Positions 33,478 through 34,134 of a stretch of DNA of 34,134 bases are shown piece by piece (the first letter of the stretch is position 1; the number at the start of each line of letters is the position of its first letter). The notes beneath the pieces were generated by a model, which ran no database searches, was not told where the DNA came from, and saw only the letters and a list, made by a program, of their open reading frames with translations. This DNA is from JAYVFR01 sp043772945. Its GTDB lineage: Bacteria > Patescibacteriota > JACMRA01. The stretch lies in NCBI GenBank assembly GCA_043772945.1, contig JAYVFR010000017.1, positions 1 to 34,134 on the forward strand, written 5' to 3'. The translations under genes were made by a program, and so were the position numbers.

Positions 33478-34134
33478 ATGCCTTACACTACAAATATGAA
33501 TTTTTTCAAAGTTACAATACTCTCCTTACTAACGATAGCTTTAAGTATTACTTGCTTAAGCTCAACTTCTGTAAAGATTTTGGCCGCTAAATCTGAGTAT
33601 ACAATCAAAGCAGGTGATAATAAACCACTTGTTATTTACGCAAGATACGGCTCCGATAATATAAATATGAATCTGACTAATGTTGCGGCTACTGCTGTGA
33701 TAACTAATCCGAACACTGCTAGCACCAAGCCAGTTTTTAATTTCGACGTTAATGAAACTAGCGATGTTTTTTACGGAGATCCTTCAAATACTACAATAAC
33801 TCCTGAATCTCCAAGAGATTGCGAAACTTTCGTAGCTAACTCACAAGAAGCTCTTAAGTACAAAATTCCAAGCAGTTTTTTTTCTGATACAGAAATGCGT
33901 AGCTATGGCTTGCAAACCGCTAAGAATGGAGCTCAAGAAAAAAGTACTTTGGCCAAAAACCATACTGGTTGCCTAGTATTCAAGATTAAATTAAATATTG
34001 ACGCCAAAGTAGGCGATCGTGGTCAGCTAGTAATTGACACAAATGCGGGTAATTCACCAGAGTTATCAAGTGATCAAAAACCAGAACCAATAAGCATAGC
34101 CCTTAGAGTTGTAGCATCAGATAATAATGTCAGT
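33478..34134 (+). CDS. Secreted protein, N-terminal part (cut by the window end)
   Basis: Open from the ATG at 33478 (or the ATG at 33496) to the window edge, 219 codons with no stop. A signal peptide is clear: NMNFFKVTILSLLTIALSIT, with probable cleavage near VKILAAKSEY. The rest is Thr/Asn/Ser-rich and beta-like, with two Cys (PRDCETF and NHTGCLVF) that may form a disulfide, and no recognisable catalytic motif. It looks like a surface or cell-wall-associated protein. Possibly functionally linked to the 724-aa exported protein nearby, but this is only proximity. The C-terminal anchor, if any, is outside the window. Confidence 0.75.
   Translation, partial: MPYTTNMNFFKVTILSLLTIALSITCLSSTSVKILAAKSEYTIKAGDNKPLVIYARYGSDNINMNLTNVAATAVITNPNTASTKPVFNFDVNETSDVFYGDPSNTTITPESPRDCETFVANSQEALKYKIPSSFFSDTEMRSYGLQTAKNGAQEKSTLAKNHTGCLVFKIKLNIDAKVGDRGQLVIDTNAGNSPELSSDQKPEPISIALRVVASDNNVS

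Noticed and set aside
1..34134. CRISPR array, transposase or prophage genes
   Set aside because: No regularly spaced repeats, no DDE transposase or phage structural genes, and the only clear direct repeat is the tRNA-Trp one.

Overview
The window is AT-rich bacterial DNA with tightly packed genes and the standard genetic code: genes end in TGA as well as TAA, and the tRNA-Trp has anticodon CCA. Several things suggest a Candidate Phyla Radiation (Patescibacteria)-type organism: many proteins recognisable only by membrane or secretion features, few Shine-Dalgarno sites, apparently leaderless mRNAs, and housekeeping genes placed among unknown ones. The lineage is an inference; I cannot name a phylum from the sequence alone.

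Layout. (1) 1-7034, plus strand: a run led by ribosomal protein S1, then a membrane protein, a processive-type GT2 glycosyltransferase, a DUF218/YdcF-like protein, a small membrane protein and a CrtI-type carotenoid desaturase. (2) 7110-8462: a frameshifted small exported protein and a divergent GNAT acetyltransferase. (3) 8569-10219: SecE and a GT4 glycosyltransferase. (4) 10277-12134, minus: a small unknown protein, an LspA-like signal peptidase II and DnaJ. (5) 12311-17368: a CPBP-type membrane protease convergent with a very large DEAD/HrpA-like helicase that is split by a frameshift. (6) 17484-17940: RNase P RNA on the minus strand. (7) 18080-19464: a decayed HExxH metalloprotease-like gene with three indels and one in-frame stop. 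(8) 19413-22409: an unknown gene and a large DEDDh exonuclease-domain protein, divergent, then a 53-aa membrane peptide with a clean terminator. (9) 22433-25695: an RBBP9-like hydrolase, tRNA-Trp with a duplicated 3' end, YbaB, TrmD and MscS. (10) 25764-27152: an unknown coiled protein ending in what looks like a PD-(D/E)XK nuclease fold. (11) 27247-33312, minus: EF-Tu, a membrane protein, an FtsQ-like division protein, a 724-aa exported protein and ClpP. (12) 33372-34134: a strong promoter and the start of a secreted protein cut by the window edge.

Functionally the window mixes translation (S1, EF-Tu, TrmD, tRNA-Trp, RNase P), protein quality control and export (DnaJ, ClpP, SecE, LspA), envelope and surface polysaccharide synthesis (GT2, GT4, FtsQ-like, exported proteins) and nucleic-acid enzymes (helicase, exonuclease, possible nuclease). 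No CRISPR array, transposase or prophage is visible. The most unusual features are repeated divergent promoters that share one near-palindromic -35 heptamer (TTGTCAA or TTGTCTA), several promoters that place the start codon at or within a few bases of the predicted transcript start, and three loci with frame disruptions.
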